NCBI RefSeq assembly: GCF_001895005.1
Contig: NZ_BCXH01000007.1
Coordinates: 186,001-250,000, forward strand
Reading direction: 5' to 3'
Origin: Rhodococcus yunnanensis NBRC 103083
GTDB taxonomy: Bacteria > Actinomycetota > Actinomycetes > Mycobacteriales > Mycobacteriaceae
DNA length: 64,000 nucleotides
A program made the translations under genes and the position numbers. How positions within the stretch are numbered: the first letter of the stretch is position 1; every line of letters begins with the position of its first letter. Shown here piece after piece: positions 43,168-52,949 of the stretch. The notes below the pieces were generated by a model. That model saw only the letters and a list, made by a program, of their open reading frames with translations, was not told where the DNA came from and made no database searches.

Positions 43168-44514
43168 GTGAACAAACCGACCACGCTCGACGCCAGCGCC
43201 CGTGCCCGGCGCTGGTGGGCGCGTGCTGCGTTCGTGTTCGCACTCGGCGCCGCGGCAGCGCCGATTCTCGTCGCGGGTGTGCTCGGCACCGCGGCGTTGC
43301 TCGCCGCGGGAACCGGTGGCGTCGTGATCGCGGTGGCGGCGCTGTACTGGTTTCTCACCCGCCGGGGACTGATCAGATGGATATCACTGGCCGTGGCCGT
43401 CGCCGCACCCATCGTCGTCCTCGCGCTGTTTCTTCGCGCCGACTTGCTGTGGGTCGTACTGGTCTCCTACGCGCTCGGGCTGCTGGCCGTTCTCTGCGCC
43501 CGCATCGCGTTGCGGGCCAGACGCGCGGACGCGGCAATGCCCGAGTATCCGGCGTCACCACCCCGTCATCCGTTCATCATCATGAACCCGCATTCCGGCG
43601 GCGGGAAGGTCGCGAAATTCGATCTCCGACGCCGAGCCGAGGAACTCGGCGCCCAGGTGGTCCTGCTCGAAGGCCCGACCGTCATCGACGTCTCGGAACT
43701 CGCCCGGCAGGCGGTCGCGCAGGGAGCGGATCTGCTGGGAGTCGCGGGCGGTGACGGCACCCAAGCGCTCGTGGCGGCTGTCGCGGCCGAGAACGACGTA
43801 CCGTTTCTCGTCATCAGCGCGGGAACCCGGAACCACTTCGCGATGGACCTCGGACTCGACCGCACCGACCCGACATTGTCGCTCGACGCGTTGCGAGACG
43901 GTGTCGAACTGCACGTCGACCTCGGCACCATCGACGGCCGACCCTTCGTCAACAATGCCTCGTTCGGGGTGTACGCCGAGATCGTCCGCAGCCCCGCATA
44001 CCGCGACGACAAAGCAGCGACCGTGCTGTCACTGCTCCCGGATCTGCTCACCGGGCATGCCGGACCTCGGTTGGAGGCACAGATCGGCGACACCGTGGTG
44101 ACCGAACCCCAGGCCGTCCTGGTGAGCAACAATGCATACGGTGCAAGCGATCTGGCGGGTCTCAATCGGCGCGACCGTCTCGACCGCGGCGTGCTCGGGG
44201 CCGTCACCGTTTCGGTGGCCAACACCCGACAGGCGGTCGGGTTGTTGCACCGCAACAATGTTCGTGGTCTGACACAGACAACGGCAGCCGAGGTGATCAT
44301 CCGCGCAGACACTCCGGAGATTCCAGTGGGAGTCGACGGAGAATCCCTTGTCCTGCGTACCCCTGTGCGGTGCACCATCGAACCGAATGCCCTACGGGTG
44401 CAGGTGCCGCGAACGAGGCCAGGGGTACGTCCCGCGGAGCCCAACTTCGACTGGGGCGCACTGTTCGGCACAGCATTTCGATCCCGTTCCGCAGCGTCCG
44501 CAACTGCCGACTGA
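43168..44514 (+). CDS. membrane protein with diacylglycerol kinase catalytic domain
   Basis: A 448-residue protein. GTG at 43168 is chosen because GGGGAGGGG ends 7 nt before it. The first 110 residues contain about four hydrophobic segments; residues from about 130 form a DAGK/LCB5 lipid-kinase fold: IIMNPHSGGGK, LLGVAGGDGTQAL and VISAGTRNHFAMDLGLD (SAGT replaces the usual PxGT). A final IPVGVDGESL segment is typical. Probably phosphorylates a lipid such as diacylglycerol at the membrane. Convergent with sulP, 9 bp apart. Confidence 0.82.
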   Translation: MNKPTTLDASARARRWWARAAFVFALGAAAAPILVAGVLGTAALLAAGTGGVVIAVAALYWFLTRRGLIRWISLAVAVAAPIVVLALFLRADLLWVVLVSYALGLLAVLCARIALRARRADAAMPEYPASPPRHPFIIMNPHSGGGKVAKFDLRRRAEELGAQVVLLEGPTVIDVSELARQAVAQGADLLGVAGGDGTQALVAAVAAENDVPFLVISAGTRNHFAMDLGLDRTDPTLSLDALRDGVELHVDLGTIDGRPFVNNASFGVYAEIVRSPAYRDDKAATVLSLLPDLLTGHAGPRLEAQIGDTVVTEPQAVLVSNNAYGASDLAGLNRRDRLDRGVLGAVTVSVANTRQAVGLLHRNNVRGLTQTTAAEVIIRADTPEIPVGVDGESLVLRTPVRCTIEPNALRVQVPRTRPGVRPAEPNFDWGALFGTAFRSRSAASATAD

Positions 44515-44523
44515 TCTCTCCGG

Positions 44524-46212
44524 TCAGGTTCGACCGCGGAATGCCGCGACCGCAGACTCGACGGTGGGATAGAAATGCGACGAGTCGAACCTGTCGCCGA
44601 CCCCGAAACGAATCAGCCGATCCTTGATCGGGCCCTTCATCTCCGCGAACACCAACCGAATGCCGTTCCCTTCGAGATAGGTGTCGAGATCGACCAATTC
44701 ATCGACGGCGGTCGTGTCGAGGCCCGTGATCGGCTCGGCTGCCACCACCACCCACTCGACCGGGCTCGGCGCGGTAGCGGCAACAGAGCGCACGTACTCG
44801 TCGAAGATCTCACCGTTGGCGAAGAACAGAGGGGCGTCGAAGCGCACGATCACCATACCCGGAATTCGCTGCCCATCGGGATGTCGACTGACGTCGTGAA
44901 AACCGGGCCGGTCGGCCGGCTTGACGAGTTCGGTGCGATACGGCTGCCACGCCCGCGCGACCACCGCGACGAAGGACAATCCAATGGCGACGAGGATCCC
45001 TTGGAGCACACCCACCAGCGCTACCCCGAGGAAGGCAGCCACGGCGAGACCGAACTCCACGAAGCTCATGCGCCACATCCGGACCATGCCTCCCACGTCC
45101 ACCAGGGCCATGGCAGCCACGATCACCACGGCGCCGAGCGTCGCATCGGGTAGATACGCGGTGACGCCGGGCGCCACGAGTACGAAGACCAGTACTGCGA
45201 GCGCCCCTACGACACAGGCCAATTGCGTACGAGCTCCGCTCTGTTCGGCTACCGGAGTTCGAGACCCGCTCGCGGAGATGGGAAATCCGCCGAACATTCC
45301 ACCGGCGATGTTGGCCACGCCGACCGCCTTCATTTCCGTGCTGCCGTTCACGTCCTCACCGTGCCGCGCGGCGAAGGTTCGCGACAGCACGCCGGTGTCT
45401 GCAAACGCGATCAGTGCGATGCCGGCTGCCGGGCCGACGAGGCTTCCCACATCGCCCCAGTCCACACCGCCGAACGAGGGAAGCGGCAGACCTGCAGGCA
45501 ACGCTCCGACCATCCCGATGTCGTCGGTCAGCCCAGCCGCCGCAGAGACGATCATGGCCCCGACCACTGCCACGAGAACGCCAGGGACCCTCGGCACCCA
45601 CATACGAAATCCGACGATGACCAGGAGTGAGCCGATGCCCATTGCAGCCGCGACGGGGTCGATGCCCCCGGTGATCATGGACCGACCGATCTCACCGATC
45701 TCCCCGATGAGGCCGGACGCATCGACGGAGAATCCGAGAAGCTTGGGCAGTTGACCGACCACGACGATGAGCGCGATCGCATTCAGGTAGCCGAGGCGGA
45801 TCGGCTTCGAGAGCAATTCGGTGACGAACCCCAGTCGCAGAAATCCACCCACCAGCAGAATCAGTCCGACGAGTACGCCCAGAATACCTGCCAGCGCGAG
45901 CGCACTGTCCGGGTCGTCGGTCAGCGCCAGTGGGAGTACCGCCGCCGCGATGAGCGGTGCAAGCGACGAATCCGGGCCGAGCACAAGTATTTTCGACGGC
46001 CCGACCACCGCATAGGCAAGCAACGGAACGATCGTGGCGTACAGACCTGCATACGCCGGAAGGCCCGCAGCCTCCGCGTACCCCATTCCGGCGGGAATGA
46101 GCAGAGCGGTCAGAACGAGCCCGGCAGTGACGTCGGGGCGCAGCCACTGACGCCGATACACACGAACGGTCGCTATCCCGGGCAACCGGGTGAGGCTCGC
46201 GGTCCAGGACAT
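44524..46212 (-). CDS. SulP family anion transporter with STAS domain
   Basis: A 562-residue SulP/SLC26-type transporter: SulP signature region LVLTALLIPAGMGYAEAAGLPAYAGLYATIVPLLAYAVVGPS, about 12-14 membrane segments, and a C-terminal STAS domain (MVIVRFDAPLFFANGEIFDEYV to LVFAEMKGPIKDRLIRFGV). Such proteins move sulfate, bicarbonate or related anions. ATG at 46212 is used; a GTG at 46230 overlaps the ATPase stop (GTGA) and is an equally possible coupled start. Last gene of a four-gene minus-strand operon. Confidence 0.86.
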   Translation of the reverse strand: MSWTASLTRLPGIATVRVYRRQWLRPDVTAGLVLTALLIPAGMGYAEAAGLPAYAGLYATIVPLLAYAVVGPSKILVLGPDSSLAPLIAAAVLPLALTDDPDSALALAGILGVLVGLILLVGGFLRLGFVTELLSKPIRLGYLNAIALIVVVGQLPKLLGFSVDASGLIGEIGEIGRSMITGGIDPVAAAMGIGSLLVIVGFRMWVPRVPGVLVAVVGAMIVSAAAGLTDDIGMVGALPAGLPLPSFGGVDWGDVGSLVGPAAGIALIAFADTGVLSRTFAARHGEDVNGSTEMKAVGVANIAGGMFGGFPISASGSRTPVAEQSGARTQLACVVGALAVLVFVLVAPGVTAYLPDATLGAVVIVAAMALVDVGGMVRMWRMSFVEFGLAVAAFLGVALVGVLQGILVAIGLSFVAVVARAWQPYRTELVKPADRPGFHDVSRHPDGQRIPGMVIVRFDAPLFFANGEIFDEYVRSVAATAPSPVEWVVVAAEPITGLDTTAVDELVDLDTYLEGNGIRLVFAEMKGPIKDRLIRFGVGDRFDSSHFYPTVESAVAAFRGRT

Positions 46213-46226
46213 CGATCTCGACGCTG

Positions 46227-48986
46227 TCACTGCGTGCGTGCGTGGTGAGGATCCACTGCGACTCTGGCCGGAATGGCGTCGATCGGTCGCGGGTGCAGGC
46301 GACGGCGCACTGCCTTCTCCACCTCGACCACCACCGGGATGATCAGCGACCACCCGATGCATGCGAGCCACTGGCCACCGGTCAACGACGTGGTCATGAG
46401 AAGGTCTTGGAGAAATCCTGCCTCGACCGCGAAAACGGTCACGACCACGGGAATCGACAGAATCTTCACCGCGGTGAGAATCGGCGACGTGAGGCCGGAT
46501 TCGGGATCGCGCCGCATGACGAGTCCGGCGAGGATGGAGCCCAACGACAACACCACGAATGCGGTCGTCATCGGGACACTTGCCTCGGTAGTACTCATCT
46601 CCCCCGGTGCGAGCAGCATCGCCGCAAGTGTGACGGCAAACTGCAACACCCCGTACGCCGACCACTGCACGAACGCATTTCGGTTGGCGATCGGCAACTG
46701 CGGATCGCGCGGCGGCTTGCTCATCAGATTGGGGGCAGGCGGATCGGACATGATGACGGCAACCGGAAACAACGTGATGAAGAAGTGCTGGAACAACACC
46801 ATCAACGGGGTGAGCGCAACGCCGTCGTTGATGTCGAAGATGCTCGCGACGAGAAACAACAGCACAAGCGAGAACAGCTTGGCCATCTGATAGCGGATGT
46901 AGGACACGATCTTGTCGTAGATGTTGCGGCCCAGGCGAATCGCCGTGATCAGCGTTCCGAAATTGTCGTCGGTCAGGATCATCTTGCCCGCCTGTTTGGT
47001 CACCTCGCTTCCCGATCCCATGGCAACGCCGATGTCCGCCTTCTTCAGCGCTGCCGCGTCGTTCACCGCGTCGCCGGTCATCGCCACCACTGCGCCGTTC
47101 TCCTGCATGATGCCGGCCAACCGAAGCTTGTCCTGGGGCGTCACTCGACCGAACACGTGCAGGTTCGGTAGCGCCGCCGTCAGCTCCTCGTCGTCCATGG
47201 CCTGCAGTTCGGGGCCGCCTATCGCGCCCGGCCCGAGACCGAGCTCGGCGCCGATCGCGGACGCCGTGATCGCGTGGTCTCCGGTGATCATACGAACATC
47301 GATCCCCGCAGCGTGGGCGGTACGCACGGCGTCGATCGCCTCGGGCCGAAGCGGGTCGATGATCCCGACCATGCCGACGAACGTGAGATCCTCGACGAAC
47401 GACATCGGGTCGGCCTGCACTGCACCTTCCTGCCCGTCGAGACGGCGAGCAGCGAATGCCAGTACTCTCAACCCCTTTTCGGACAGCTCACGGTTTGCGT
47501 CGTCGATACTGTCACGAACGTCGTCGAGCGGTACCTGCCGACGGTTCGCGTCGAACGCCGTGGTGCATCGGTCCAGCACTACATCGGGACCGCCCTTGAC
47601 CAACTCCACGAACTGAGTTCCGCCGTCGACGTGTAGATGATGAAACGTGGCCATGAACTTGTACGCCGAATCGAACGGCACCTCGGCGACGCGCGGATAC
47701 GTCCGACGTGTCAGCGGGGCATCGACGCCGACCTTGGCCGCCAACACCACCAGCGCCGCCTCGGTGGGATCGCCGACGACGTCTCCGCTGTCGGATACCG
47801 TCGCATCGCTGTCGAGGCACAACCCGTACGCGAGCAGAGTGAAATCGGGGACGGCATCACCCGCGATCTGGGTGATGCGTCCTGTCTTGCTGTACCCCTC
47901 ACCGCCGACGGCGTACCAGCGGCCATGGAAATACAGAGACCGCACGGTCATCTGGTTCATCGTCAACGTGCCGGTCTTGTCGGAGTTGATCGCGCTGGTG
48001 GCACCGAGAGTCTCGACGTCCGTGAGGTTCTTGACGACGGCTTTCGCGTCGGCCAGCTGTCTGGCCCCGAATGCCAGCATCGCCTGCACGAATGTCGGCA
48101 GACCCGTCGGGATGGCGGACACGCCCATCGAAATTCCCAGCAGCAATACCGTCGAAAGGCTTTGTCCGCGCACGACTCCGAGTACCACGATGAGTGCAAC
48201 AGCGGTCCAGGCGATGATCCCGAGCACCTTGGTGAGCGAATTCAGTTCGCGTTGGAGCGGAGACTTGCTCGGCGCCACCGCGGAGAGCATCGACGCGATC
48301 TGCCCCATCTGAGTACGCATTCCGGTTTCGGTGACCACCATGGTTGCCGTCCCGCGCGTCACCGACGTGTTCTGGAAAACCATGTTGCTTCGGTCGCCGA
48401 GGGGAACATCGGCCTCGCCCAGGGTGCGGGGATCCTTGGGAACGGGAGCGCTTTCGCCCGTCAGTGCAGCCTCCTGGGTCTCGAGCGTCGCGGACGTGAG
48501 CAATCGTCCGTCGGCGGGGACGATGTCGCCTGCCTCGAGATGAACGATGTCTCCCGGCACGAGGTCGGTCGCGGCGAGCTCGACCAGTACGGCATCGCGG
48601 GTGAGACGAACCTGCGGAGTCTGCATCTTGGCCAACGCGTCGACGCTGGCACGTGCCTTGAGCTCCTGTTGCGTGCCGAGCACGACGTTCAGAACGACGA
48701 GCCCCGCGACGATGATCGCCGTCGGCACTTCACCGATGAGAACACTGACGACGGCCACCGCCACCAACATCAGATTCATCAGATCCTTCAACTGCCCGAG
48801 CGCGACGACCCAGATCGACGCCGCGGGCTCGGATGCGATCTCGTTGCGACCGTGCGTCTTACGCCGCTCGTCGGCCTCGCCGGTCGTCAGACCCGAATCC
48901 CGGTCGGACGTCGTCGCGGCTACAACGGCGTCGGCGTTCTGCGCATGCCATGCTGCATGCGGCTTCGCGAGCTCGGTGGACACCAC
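46227..48986 (-). CDS. cation-translocating P-type ATPase with atypical ion-site motifs
   Basis: A 919-residue P-type ATPase of P2-like layout: N-terminal cation-ATPase domain, TGES (176-179), phosphorylation site SDKTGTLT (Asp336), hinge GDAVNDAAAL and ten predicted membrane segments. The M4 motif reads IPTGLPT (292-298) where calcium pumps have PEGLP, so the ion-ligating Glu is Thr. The M6 region reads FQHFFITLFPVAVIMSDPP in place of the NLxTD motif. The transported ion is therefore uncertain. GTG start at 48986 (or 48983). The stop is adjacent to sulP and the start is 6 bp from ppk2. Confidence 0.88.
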   Translation of the reverse strand: MVSTELAKPHAAWHAQNADAVVAATTSDRDSGLTTGEADERRKTHGRNEIASEPAASIWVVALGQLKDLMNLMLVAVAVVSVLIGEVPTAIIVAGLVVLNVVLGTQQELKARASVDALAKMQTPQVRLTRDAVLVELAATDLVPGDIVHLEAGDIVPADGRLLTSATLETQEAALTGESAPVPKDPRTLGEADVPLGDRSNMVFQNTSVTRGTATMVVTETGMRTQMGQIASMLSAVAPSKSPLQRELNSLTKVLGIIAWTAVALIVVLGVVRGQSLSTVLLLGISMGVSAIPTGLPTFVQAMLAFGARQLADAKAVVKNLTDVETLGATSAINSDKTGTLTMNQMTVRSLYFHGRWYAVGGEGYSKTGRITQIAGDAVPDFTLLAYGLCLDSDATVSDSGDVVGDPTEAALVVLAAKVGVDAPLTRRTYPRVAEVPFDSAYKFMATFHHLHVDGGTQFVELVKGGPDVVLDRCTTAFDANRRQVPLDDVRDSIDDANRELSEKGLRVLAFAARRLDGQEGAVQADPMSFVEDLTFVGMVGIIDPLRPEAIDAVRTAHAAGIDVRMITGDHAITASAIGAELGLGPGAIGGPELQAMDDEELTAALPNLHVFGRVTPQDKLRLAGIMQENGAVVAMTGDAVNDAAALKKADIGVAMGSGSEVTKQAGKMILTDDNFGTLITAIRLGRNIYDKIVSYIRYQMAKLFSLVLLFLVASIFDINDGVALTPLMVLFQHFFITLFPVAVIMSDPPAPNLMSKPPRDPQLPIANRNAFVQWSAYGVLQFAVTLAAMLLAPGEMSTTEASVPMTTAFVVLSLGSILAGLVMRRDPESGLTSPILTAVKILSIPVVVTVFAVEAGFLQDLLMTTSLTGGQWLACIGWSLIIPVVVEVEKAVRRRLHPRPIDAIPARVAVDPHHARTQ

Positions 48987-48992
48987 GACCGC

Positions 48993-49871
48993 TCACCCCT
49001 TCTCTTTCGATCCTCGATACGGAGTCGGGATCCAGTGCAGCGGCTGCCTCGGCGCCGTGTAACCGTGCGGGCCGCGCCGCTTCGGCAAGGTGATCTCGGT
49101 GCGCTCGAGTGGCGTGTACGGGACCTGGTCGAGGATGTGGGTGATGATGTTGAGCCGGCCACTCTTCTTGTCGTCGTTGACCGCGACATACCATGGTGCC
49201 CAGCCGGTATCGGTGAAGTGGAACATGTCATCGCGTGCCCGCGAGTAGTCGTACCAACGGGTGTACGACGCGATATCGAGATCCGAGAGCTTCCACAGCT
49301 TGCGCGGGTCGTCGATCCGACTCTGCAGGCGCAGTGTCTGCTGTTCCTCACTCACCTCCAGCCAGTACTTCAGCAGGATGACGCCCGAATCGACTATTGC
49401 GCGCTCGACCTCGGGGACGAGCTGAAGAAACTGCTCCGACTCTTCCTCGGAGCAGAACCCCATCACCCGTTCGACACCGACGCGGTTGTACCAACTGCGG
49501 TCGAAGATCACGACCTCGCCGCCGGCAGGCAGGTGCGGCAGATATCGCTGGATGTACATCTGCGACCTCTCCCGATCCGTCGGTGCGGGGAGAGCAACGA
49601 CCCTGAACACCCTCGGACTGACCCTTTCGGTGATCGCCTTGATCACGCCGCCCTTCCCCGCGGTGTCACGGCCCTCGAAGACGATGCAGATCTTCGCGCC
49701 GGACGACTTCACCCATTCCTGCAGCGCGACGAGTTCTCCGTGCAGCGGGCGGAGCAGGCGCCGGTACTCCTTGTTCTTCATCGGCTTGTAGCGCGCCGAT
49801 TCGGCGGGTCCGTCACCGTCGGACCGCGGCAGCTCGAACGTCGACCTGTGGTGTTTGTCCTTCTTCGCCAC
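48993..49871 (-). CDS. ppk2: polyphosphate kinase 2
   Basis: A 292-residue PPK2-family kinase, class of single-domain enzymes. Walker A GRDTAGKGG (67-75), Walker B VVIFDRSWYNR (120-130) and the lid region YIQRYLPHLPAGGE are intact; the conserved YKPMKNKEYRRLLRPLHGELVALQEW start is present. It uses polyphosphate to phosphorylate nucleotides (GDP or ADP, less often AMP). Cotranscription with a P-type ATPase and SulP transporter hints at local nucleotide supply or anion/cation balance; that link is inference. Confidence 0.92.
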   Translation of the reverse strand: MAKKDKHHRSTFELPRSDGDGPAESARYKPMKNKEYRRLLRPLHGELVALQEWVKSSGAKICIVFEGRDTAGKGGVIKAITERVSPRVFRVVALPAPTDRERSQMYIQRYLPHLPAGGEVVIFDRSWYNRVGVERVMGFCSEEESEQFLQLVPEVERAIVDSGVILLKYWLEVSEEQQTLRLQSRIDDPRKLWKLSDLDIASYTRWYDYSRARDDMFHFTDTGWAPWYVAVNDDKKSGRLNIITHILDQVPYTPLERTEITLPKRRGPHGYTAPRQPLHWIPTPYRGSKEKG

Positions 49872-49889
49872 GGTTTCCCCTTCCCGCCG

Positions 49890-51380
49890 CTACCCGACGA
49901 CCTTCGTACCGGCCTGGACCTTCGTATCGGCCTGGTCCTTCGTCTCGGCCTCGTCTGTCGTCTCGGGCGACTCGGTGGAGTCCGGTGCCGAGGCGGAGGC
50001 GCGGGCCGGCCGGAGGAGCACTTCGAGTCCCACGAGCGCCAACGCTGCACACAGAACGATCCACAACACGACCAACCCCGTTGGATAACGCCAGAACATC
50101 AGCAACACTGCAGCAATCCCGATGATGAGGCAGCGCAGCGGAATACGAAGCTGATACGCCAGACGCTCCACCTCGTTGGGCGGTCGGCCGCTCCCGGATC
50201 GGCGCACGTAATCCAGCGCCTGTCCGTATCCGCGACGGACGACCGAAGCAGACGTCGAACCGCCGACGAGGTAGCCGGCGATCGCAATCACGAGACCGAG
50301 GGCCGCTACTGCGCGCAGACTCGTGCGTAGCGGGACCAGGACGGTATCGATGACCACGGTCGCCGCGTCGGGCGAGAGGACATCGGTCGGAACGCTGTCC
50401 AAGTAGATCGCCCGCCCCACCAGCAGTCCGATCGCCAGGACGAGCATTCCCAGTGCGATCGACAACCCGGCAAGGGACAGCGTGCGGAGTCTGCGCCCCG
50501 ACGGCGCGACGGCGACAGCTGCTGCGGCACAGGCAATTCCGAGCCAGGGTAGTATCACCGAGGCCTTGTCGAGCGCTGCGACGGCCCGCTGCGCCTTCAC
50601 CAGCTCGGGCGACTGGAACAGAACGAACTGTTTGTCCACCGAGGGGACCTTGTCGACGAATGCGAAACCGCGTTCGGTGAGTGCGGCTTTGACGTTGTCG
50701 ATGACGGTACCCAGGGAGATGCTGACCGTGCCGCTCTGATCGACCGCAACGGAACTGAGACCGTAATTGCCGGTCATCACCGCGACGAGCGCATTGTGGG
50801 CGGCCCGGTTCGCCTGTATCCACAGGTCCTCGAACTGCTGCGATGCCACCAGCGAACCGACTGTGTCGTGCACGAAATTCTGTGCCTGGCCGGCGATCAC
50901 GGGCGCGAGGCCGACAACGGCCTGATCGAGACGCGGCGCGTTCGCAGCCACATTCGAGGCGTCGGTCAGCGCAGTCAGCGCTTCCTTGGTGAGCCCCTCG
51001 ACGTCGATTCGGGCAAAGATCTCGTCGGTGATCTGGTTGGTGACCTCCCCCTGAATGGCCGGGTTCTCACCGAGGGGAGCAATGGTGCTGACATACCGGT
51101 CGGTGTCGAGTATCTGGCTTCGGGTGAAGCGAGCAGTGACCGATGCCAGCGCGAGAACCGCGACGAGCACGAGCAAGATCGTCACCGCAGTCCACCGCAG
51201 CCGGTTCCTCGGTGCACGCACGGCCGGTTCCGCAGTGACACCTGACTTTTCGACTCCTGACTTTTCATCGCGTGACTTCTCGTGCGGACGAGTCCGAAGC
51301 GTGGCGACTTCCTCGCGCAGCCTGATCAGCTCGGCGCGTTCGCTCTCGTCGAGAGCATCAGTGTTCGTTACGTCAGCCAT
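49890..51380 (-). CDS. membrane protein with large extracytoplasmic domain
   Basis: A 496-residue protein of unassigned function. N-terminal charged tail with a small EKSGV repeat, one TM helix (about 65-85), an extracytoplasmic domain (about 85-290: FTRSQILDTDRYVSTIAPLGENPAIQGEVTNQITDEIFARID), then three or four TM helices and a cytoplasmic tail. The pattern is familiar from actinobacterial integral membrane proteins annotated only as hypothetical. The C-terminus carries three 6-residue repeats (EAETKD, QADTKV, QAGTKV) encoded by 18-bp DNA repeats. It is the first gene upstream of ppk2, 18 bp away. Confidence 0.75.
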   Translation of the reverse strand: MADVTNTDALDESERAELIRLREEVATLRTRPHEKSRDEKSGVEKSGVTAEPAVRAPRNRLRWTAVTILLVLVAVLALASVTARFTRSQILDTDRYVSTIAPLGENPAIQGEVTNQITDEIFARIDVEGLTKEALTALTDASNVAANAPRLDQAVVGLAPVIAGQAQNFVHDTVGSLVASQQFEDLWIQANRAAHNALVAVMTGNYGLSSVAVDQSGTVSISLGTVIDNVKAALTERGFAFVDKVPSVDKQFVLFQSPELVKAQRAVAALDKASVILPWLGIACAAAAVAVAPSGRRLRTLSLAGLSIALGMLVLAIGLLVGRAIYLDSVPTDVLSPDAATVVIDTVLVPLRTSLRAVAALGLVIAIAGYLVGGSTSASVVRRGYGQALDYVRRSGSGRPPNEVERLAYQLRIPLRCLIIGIAAVLLMFWRYPTGLVVLWIVLCAALALVGLEVLLRPARASASAPDSTESPETTDEAETKDQADTKVQAGTKVVG

Positions 51381-51541
51381 CGCACGTCAGATCGATTCGA
51401 CCAGCGGTTCATCGGACATCACCGTTCCCCTTGGCGGCAGCAGCACGAATTGAACTCGTGAATCGAGTGTCCTCCCGGAGATTCCCGCTGTCACGCAATT
51501 GCAGCGTTGACTTCGTCCGAACCAGCGTGTGGGAGCAAAAA

Positions 51542-51775
51542 TCACCCGATGGGTGAGACGGGCGCGTCGGATTCGGGTATCGGGTGGTTCGCGAGATCGC
51601 GCCGAGCTGCCTTCTCCACGAGCAGCGGAACGAAATCGCGGATCCGACACTCGTCGAAGCGCTTGTGAATTGTGCGCACGGTGTGCCCTATCGCCCCCGC
51701 CGACACGAACGGGTAGCGGGCAGTCAACCGCTCGATGACCTGCTCGATCTGGAGACTTTCGTAGTCGCCAGCCAT
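51542..51775 (-). CDS. small three-helix bundle dimerisation-domain protein
   Basis: A 77-residue protein (MAGDYESLQIEQVIERLTARYPFVSAG and onward, then VRTIHKRFDECRIRDFVPLLVEKAAR). The pattern of an amphipathic helix, a short loop, an AHxRF-like helix and an IRDFVPLLVE helix matches small actinobacterial proteins annotated as three-helix bundle dimerisation domain. Function unknown. Upstream ATG alternatives at 51784 and 51811 exist; no strong ribosome-binding site decides. Confidence 0.65.
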   Translation of the reverse strand: MAGDYESLQIEQVIERLTARYPFVSAGAIGHTVRTIHKRFDECRIRDFVPLLVEKAARRDLANHPIPESDAPVSPIG

Positions 51776-51860
51776 GAAAATCATGGTCTGCCCGGTATGC
51801 AACAGCGTCAATCACCCGCTACGGATGAGCCACGGGAACCTCGTCGCAGTTGTCCGGCCG

Positions 51861-52949
51861 TCACACGTGTACGCGCGACGCGCCTGCCCCTGCCCGCGCG
51901 GTGAACACGGTCGGCACGGGAAACCCACCGGCGGCGATGTCGGCTTCGATCGACTCGGCGATCTCTCCCACGGCATCGGCGGGCACCACCGCGATGACGC
52001 ATCCCCCGAAACCGCCGCCGGTCATCCGCGCGCCGAGCGCGCCGTGACGCACCGCCGACTCGGCGATGAGATCGATGTGCGGGGTCGTGATCTCGAAGTC
52101 GTCCCGCATCGACGCATGGGACTGCGTCATGAGTTCGCCGACGCGTCGAAAATTCTTGTTCGTCAATGCCTCAGCGCAGTCCAGGACGCGCGTGTTCTCG
52201 CTCAGGATGTGCCGAACCCGCCGCCGATCGGTTGCGTCGTCTATACGCTCCAGAACGCCCTCGGTACCTTGCACGTCGCGCAGGGAGCCGACTCCCAGTG
52301 TCGCCGCAGCGCGCGTGCAGGATTCCCGACGCGAGGCGTACTCGCCGGTCGAATGCTGATGAGCCGCATTGGAGTTGACGACGAGAAGAGCCAGATCACT
52401 GCCGGCGAGGTCGAACGTCACCGGGCTCACCGACGACGTCTCGAAGTCGATGAGGAGTGCTCGATCGATGTGCCCGTTCAGCGACGCCAATTGATCCATC
52501 AGCCCTGTCGGGGCTCCGACGAAATCGTTCTCGGCCCGCTGCGCGATCCGCGCGGCGTCGAGAGGATCGAGTTCCACACCGGTTGCCGCAGTCATCGCCA
52601 GCAGAACTGCGCACTCGAGCGCGGCAGAGGACGAAAGCCCCGCACCGATCGGTACCTCGCTGCTGACGGACATCGTTCCGCCGACCACACGATGGCCTGC
52701 CTCGGACAATGCCCACACAACACCCGCGGGATACGCCGCCCAGCCCTGGACGTCACCGCGTCGCACATCGAGACCGAACGTGACGCCGTCCGCCTCCTCC
52801 TCGCTGTCGAGCGAGACGGTCCCGGAGTCGTCCGGTTCGAAGCGCACTGTCGTGCGTTCGTCCAGCGCGATCGGCATAGCGAAGCCCTGATTGTAGTCGG
52901 TGTGTTCGCCGATCAGATTGATTCGCCCCGGCGCCTCGGTGACGATCAC
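51861..52949 (-). CDS. galK: galactokinase
   Basis: A 362-residue GHMP kinase that phosphorylates alpha-D-galactose at C1. GalK signature GRINLIGEHTDYN begins at residue 8, the ATP loop PIGAGLSSSAALE and the C-terminal RMTGGGFGGCVIAV are intact. The N-terminus is about 15 residues shorter than in most galactokinases. The GTG start overlaps the galT stop (GTGA), so the reading is supported by coupling. Confidence 0.92.
   Translation of the reverse strand: MIVTEAPGRINLIGEHTDYNQGFAMPIALDERTTVRFEPDDSGTVSLDSEEEADGVTFGLDVRRGDVQGWAAYPAGVVWALSEAGHRVVGGTMSVSSEVPIGAGLSSSAALECAVLLAMTAATGVELDPLDAARIAQRAENDFVGAPTGLMDQLASLNGHIDRALLIDFETSSVSPVTFDLAGSDLALLVVNSNAAHQHSTGEYASRRESCTRAAATLGVGSLRDVQGTEGVLERIDDATDRRRVRHILSENTRVLDCAEALTNKNFRRVGELMTQSHASMRDDFEITTPHIDLIAESAVRHGALGARMTGGGFGGCVIAVVPADAVGEIAESIEADIAAGGFPVPTVFTARAGAGASRVHV

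Noticed and set aside
46213..46665. Long N-terminal extension of the SulP protein
   Set aside because: Overlaps the P-type ATPase coding region and adds no SulP-like sequence.
47637..50330. Plus-strand open frame of 897 codons across ppk2 and the P-type ATPase
   Set aside because: Antisense to two clearly conserved genes; composition reflects codon-position GC bias on the opposite strand.
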